Origin: JAUILA01 sp964563925
Lineage (GTDB): Bacteria > Bacteroidota > Bacteroidia > Cytophagales > Cyclobacteriaceae
DNA length: 64,000 nt
Direction of reading: 5' to 3'
Assembly: GCA_964563925.1 (NCBI GenBank)
Contig: CAZLZD010000001.1
Coordinates: 145,490-209,489, forward strand
Shown: one piece after another, positions 60,914 to 64,000 of the stretch
Layout: the number at the start of each line of letters is the position of its first letter
Position numbering within the stretch: the first letter of the stretch is position 1
Translations under genes and position numbers: made by a program
Notes under the pieces: model-generated
What the model saw: the letters and a program-made list of their open reading frames with translations, nothing else
Database searches by the model: none
What the model was told of the DNA's origin: nothing

Positions 60914-61552
60914 TCACAGCTCCTTGTGGGACCCGTCACATCGTGGTAATATTTTAGACAGCCCACAGATACAATCCGTTATTCCATGGCCATTAAAAAT
61001 ACGGTTCGTATTCCTTTCGATGCGTGCCACGCGTGTGGATGCATTTCTGGCCCCGGCAAAGTGCAGCAGATACCCGCGCTGGCGACCGGGAGTAAGAGCT
61101 TTGAAAGCCGCCTTAAAATCAGGATCCTCCTGAAACTTTAATTCAAGTTCTTCAGGGACCGGATAGTCGGATGTTTTCCTGGGTTTGATTTTCGCCCCTG
61201 CCTTTTCCAGTTCGACCGCTTCGAAGATATACGCTTTCAGGGTGGGAATGAGGGAGTCGATTTCTTTCACGCTGGTGAACCGGATTTGGCGGCCTGACTG
61301 TACATTTTCGGTTTGCTGCACCAGGATATTCTCCTCGTCCTTGAGCAGCGCTCCCTTTGGGAAAAGAAGGGCACAGTACTCCTTGAATCCATGAATGAGG
61401 ACGATGTTTTTGTTCTTCCAGGTATAGCAGGGATGCATCCATTTGAAACCTTCGTATAGTCCGCAGTCCAGGGCAATCTCCCTCAGCCTGGCCAGTTCGG
61501 GCTGCCATTGCTTCACCTCATTCAGAAACTTATCTACTTTCGCATTTTTCAT
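60914..61552 (-). CDS. YdeI/DUF1801-type protein with C-terminal CDGSH iron-sulfur motif
   Basis: 212 residues from the ATG at 61552, which has AAGGAAGT 7 bases before it (a longer reading from 61606 lacks this). The DUF1801/YdeI part (about 1-115; FLNEVKQWQPELARLREIA, WMHPCYTWKNKN) is followed by an OmdA-like helix block (about 125-185; ELELKFQEDPDFKAAF, RIERNTNRIF). The end GITDCICGLSKILPRCDGSH holds the CDGSH pattern C-x-C-x2-S-x3-P-x-C-D-G-S-H (Cys194, Cys196, Cys205, His209), which in the known family holds a [2Fe-2S] cluster. The joining is unusual. Role unknown. Confidence 0.85.
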   Translation of the reverse strand: MKNAKVDKFLNEVKQWQPELARLREIALDCGLYEGFKWMHPCYTWKNKNIVLIHGFKEYCALLFPKGALLKDEENILVQQTENVQSGRQIRFTSVKEIDSLIPTLKAYIFEAVELEKAGAKIKPRKTSDYPVPEELELKFQEDPDFKAAFKALTPGRQRGYLLHFAGARNASTRVARIERNTNRIFNGHGITDCICGLSKILPRCDGSHKEL

Positions 61553-61696
61553 TCTTACTTCCTTTTGACCCTCATCCCTGGTAAGTGCTTCAGGGCAGTT
61601 CTTCAAAGGTAATTATATCTTAAAGTGAATGCTTGATTCTACTGGATGAACGGCAATTCTTCCGGATACATTTACAGCTGGTCAGGGTAAACAGCC

Positions 61697-61846
61697 TTAA
61701 TCAGATTTTTTCAGCCTGAATTTCCGGATCCTGTTGCCTTTACTATCTCCTGCATAGACATTTCCTTCACGATCACTGGCAATGTCGTGATACCTCGTCA
61801 CTGAATCGCCAGCCGATCCGGCGGCATAATTTTTAAGCAATTCGAT
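61697..61846 (-). pseudogene. Remnant of an NHL/six-bladed-propeller gene (C-terminus)
   Basis: 49 codons stay open before TAA at 61697-61699, but no start codon is near and an in-frame TAG closes the 5' side (61847-61849). The text includes RYHDIASDREGNVYAGDSKG and RIRKFRLKKSD, the last blade and end of an NHL-type propeller protein. It lies in the 280-base gap between the CDGSH fusion gene and the permease and overlaps the permease stop. Probably what is left of a deleted gene. Confidence 0.6.
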
Positions 61847-63209
61847 CTATTGGTTCGCCTTTAAAATAGGCTTTTTTCATCTTAACCTTTATCCAGATGG
61901 CTGCATAGAGGGCGGTTATTCCCGTAATTAAACCCACGTTTAAATAAACATCCTTTGTCATTTCGGGGGTGGGAGAATTATTAATGATCAGGTAGATCAT
62001 GCTGATGATGCCAAGGATCTGGGCAACGGGATAAAAAGGGGACCGATAGGGGCGGTGGTAGTGAGGGTATTTTCTTCTCAGCACCATTACATTGATGTGT
62101 GCCACCAGGTACACAAGCAGCCATACCGTTGCCGCGGAAATCATCAACAGGATGACCACATCCTGTGAATTTCTAAAGCTGAAATAAAGGGCGATGGCAA
62201 TACTACATGGGAAAAGGATCCCGAACCAGGGGGTTTTGAATTTGGAATGGATCAGGCCAAAGGCGCCAGGCAACTGATTGTTTTTAGCCATGCCGTATAG
62301 CATGCGCGAAAGAGATGCGATTCCTGTGCTGAACGAGCTGCCGGCGGCTGTTACAGCAATTACAGCCATAATCAACCTTCCGTTTTCTCCTAAAATCGCC
62401 ATGACCAGCAGCCAATGCGGGATAGAAGTCTCTGCCAGTTCATTCCCGGGTACTTTGTGATAACCGGCTAACGCAACCAATCCGTATACCACCAATAAAA
62501 TGAAGGAGGATATCATCATTGCCCTGGGGATGTTTTTTTCCGGGTTTCTTGTTTCTTCGGCCATGGGGCATATGAATTCCATTCCAAGGAAAGCCCACAG
62601 GGCCAACACCGTTAGTGAAAGCACACTCCAGTCTAATGATCCGAACCCGGATACCAGGTCAACAAAGGGGATGTCCTGAGCTTCCGAACTGCTGACCCCT
62701 GTAATTCCGATAACCAGGAGCGCGGCCAGCATGGTAAATGCCAGCACATTTTGTACCGAGGCAAAGACTTCCACACCCAGAATGTTCAGGAGAATGATGA
62801 TGATATAAATCCATAACCCGATATGTGTGAAAGTACCGGGGTAGAGCACCTCGAAAACATAATTCAATAAAAAAATATCCGCAGCGCCGGCAAAAACAGC
62901 GAGGCCTAGATAACCTCCGATAGTAACCACAATTGCCGGAAGATGCCCAAGAGCCACCTCGGTGTAGGTGCTTATTCCCCCGGCCTTGGGCATCATCAGG
63001 GATAATTCCGTGAAAGTAAAGACATAACCAAGGGTAAGCGCAAATGCAATGAGCATCGCCACAAAGAAGGCCGCAGGATTGATCCCGACCCCCTGGAGAA
63101 CGGTCACCAATGCGCCTTGTCCGACGACCACACCCACACCAACGGCAATGAGAGACGTGAGTCCCAATGTTCGTTTAAGCGTAGTGCCTGAGCTTTCAGA
63201 AGCGCTCAT
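61833..63209 (-). CDS. APC-superfamily amino acid permease
   Basis: 458 residues with 12 predicted transmembrane segments. The start (TLGLTSLIAVGVGVVVGQGA) is the family TM1 with its Gly-rich break, which binds the substrate backbone; TM6 (LTVLALWAFLGMEFICPMAEE) is the second broken helix. Known members take up amino acids or amines with protons. Single gene. It ends directly on a propeller-gene remnant. A perfect TAACCGGTTA lies 40 bases before it (63249-63258) and a one-mismatch TATATTTA box further up. Confidence 0.92.
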   Translation of the reverse strand: MSASESSGTTLKRTLGLTSLIAVGVGVVVGQGALVTVLQGVGINPAAFFVAMLIAFALTLGYVFTFTELSLMMPKAGGISTYTEVALGHLPAIVVTIGGYLGLAVFAGAADIFLLNYVFEVLYPGTFTHIGLWIYIIIILLNILGVEVFASVQNVLAFTMLAALLVIGITGVSSSEAQDIPFVDLVSGFGSLDWSVLSLTVLALWAFLGMEFICPMAEETRNPEKNIPRAMMISSFILLVVYGLVALAGYHKVPGNELAETSIPHWLLVMAILGENGRLIMAVIAVTAAGSSFSTGIASLSRMLYGMAKNNQLPGAFGLIHSKFKTPWFGILFPCSIAIALYFSFRNSQDVVILLMISAATVWLLVYLVAHINVMVLRRKYPHYHRPYRSPFYPVAQILGIISMIYLIINNSPTPEMTKDVYLNVGLITGITALYAAIWIKVKMKKAYFKGEPIDRIA

Positions 63210-63339
63210 AGATGCTGTCTCTCATGTTAAGAATGGGTCATTGGGGCCTAACCGGTTAAAGGTCACCTAAATATAGATATCTGATGATTTGTTTCCACGA
63301 AAATTTTCAATCAAACTCCAGGAGGAGGGGGGATTGCGT

Positions 63340-64000
63340 TTAGTGCCTGTTTGCATCGGCAACATCTTTCGTCAGCTCGTCAATTTCCACAGCGGCATTC
63401 TTTAAATTGCCTATGTAGTAGTTGAGTGAAAACATATGGTAGAACATATCATCAATTAATTCGTCCATTTCGGATTTATTCATGTCATACAAATGACCGG
63501 TTCGTCGGATTCGGCTGTATTTTTTAGTGAGGTAATGCCACTTATCATCTGCTGCTGCGGAATTATCCATTAGCCTGGTATAGGTTGAATTGTACAATTT
63601 AGTTACCGAAGAAGTGAAATCCTTATTCTTGAATTTGCTTATTTCATTGCCGGAAATGGCGGATTGAAACGATCCTGAAATCGGATAAAATGTGCGCTGG
63701 GCCTCAAAATATTTCTGCAGCAAGGAATCTACCAGTGGTCTCCTGGTATCGTAAAGGTCAGATAAATCCTCACTTAAGACGGTATAAACCGAATCTTTTT
63801 CCCGGGCGAGTCGAATAACCAAATGGATGTATTCCTTATCCTGGGCAAGGTCTTTTTTGATACCCTCAATAAATTCCTGTTCGGCAATATCCTGTTTCCT
63901 ATTTTCATTCCAGGTATTAATGGAAAAGGCTATTAAAATTCCCGCAACGACAAGGATAATTTCGCCGAATGCATACCTGATATACCGGCTCGTTTTCCCT
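63340..64000 (-). CDS. DUF6090 family membrane protein, 3' part
   Basis: The gene enters from beyond the window end; about 219 residues are visible, ending at 63340. Reading on from the window edge gives RYIRYAFGEIILVVAGILIA and FSINTWNENRKQ, the same membrane anchor and turn as the DUF6090 protein at 60011. The reported start at 63822 is an internal TTG. The rest is helical (EQEFIEGIKKDLAQDK, then NAAVEIDELTKDVADANRH). Role unknown. Confidence 0.85.
   Translation of the reverse strand, partial: GKTSRYIRYAFGEIILVVAGILIAFSINTWNENRKQDIAEQEFIEGIKKDLAQDKEYIHLVIRLAREKDSVYTVLSEDLSDLYDTRRPLVDSLLQKYFEAQRTFYPISGSFQSAISGNEISKFKNKDFTSSVTKLYNSTYTRLMDNSAAADDKWHYLTKKYSRIRRTGHLYDMNKSEMDELIDDMFYHMFSLNYYIGNLKNAAVEIDELTKDVADANRH

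Noticed and set aside
1..64000. CRISPR, tRNA, rRNA, insertion sequence or phage genes
   Set aside because: No spaced repeat array, no tRNA-like fold noticed, no transposase or integrase reading frame. The one dispersed-type repeat (53656-53799) is reported by itself.

Overview
The window looks like chromosomal DNA of a member of the Bacteroidota, most likely a Cytophagales-type bacterium. The evidence is: two PorP/SprF proteins; two very large proteins with type IX secretion (T9SS) type B sorting domains; a subtilase with a short T9SS type A-like tail; a TonB-dependent receptor with a carboxypeptidase-like N-terminal domain; two DUF6090-type proteins; acidic lipoprotein N-termini; and several upstream regions matching the Bacteroidota promoter form TTG-N17-23-TAnnTTTG. 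Composition is near 50% GC and fairly even. I see no tRNA, rRNA, CRISPR array, transposase or phage gene. No stretch over about 300 bases lacks a gene; the longest gaps, 200-280 bases, are described under the sites they hold.

Layout. 1-6200: 3' end of a DEAD-box RNA helicase, a lipoprotein, a GH31 alpha-glucosidase with a LacI-like palindrome upstream, a small anchored protein and a histone-deacetylase-family hydrolase. 6191-9416: a PhyH dioxygenase/SDR pair divergent from an AraC regulator, then a small unknown gene. 9472-17149: an NtrB/NtrC-type two-component pair divergent from two large FtsX/MacB-type permeases; the space between holds two matched 17-bp palindromes and a possible sigma-54 promoter. 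17200-18213: a DUF697 membrane protein. 18210-29887: a four-gene minus-strand T9SS operon (PorP with a C-terminal SPOR domain, a 1052-residue and a 2047-residue type B cargo, a second PorP). 30044-38847: outer-membrane barrels, a TrpF-fold protein without its catalytic residues, a lipoprotein/subtilase pair, rpe, a TonB receptor and a small secreted protein. 38999-45383: gyrA with a TPR gene, a 7TM-type histidine kinase and a PA2169-like protein. 45587-49996: an AsmA/TamB-like giant and a secreted thiol-redox pair. 50053-53649: lactonase, nucleoside-permease-type transporter and Gfo/Idh oxidoreductase. 53650-56499: a composite repeat, then a GbsR/MarR regulator and three genes with matched operators. 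56531-64000: a secreted DsrE-like protein, katG, two DUF6090 proteins, a DUF1801/YdeI-CDGSH fusion, a propeller-gene remnant and an amino acid permease.

Working together. The clearest modules are the T9SS adhesin operon (cargo plus partner barrels), the sigma-54 two-component system facing its probable target permeases, the GbsR-type operon with one palindrome at each of two start sites, and the AraC/PhyH/SDR catabolic module. Six of the nine convergent gene pairs meet with their stop codons interlocked or within two bases, so this is a tightly packed genome.
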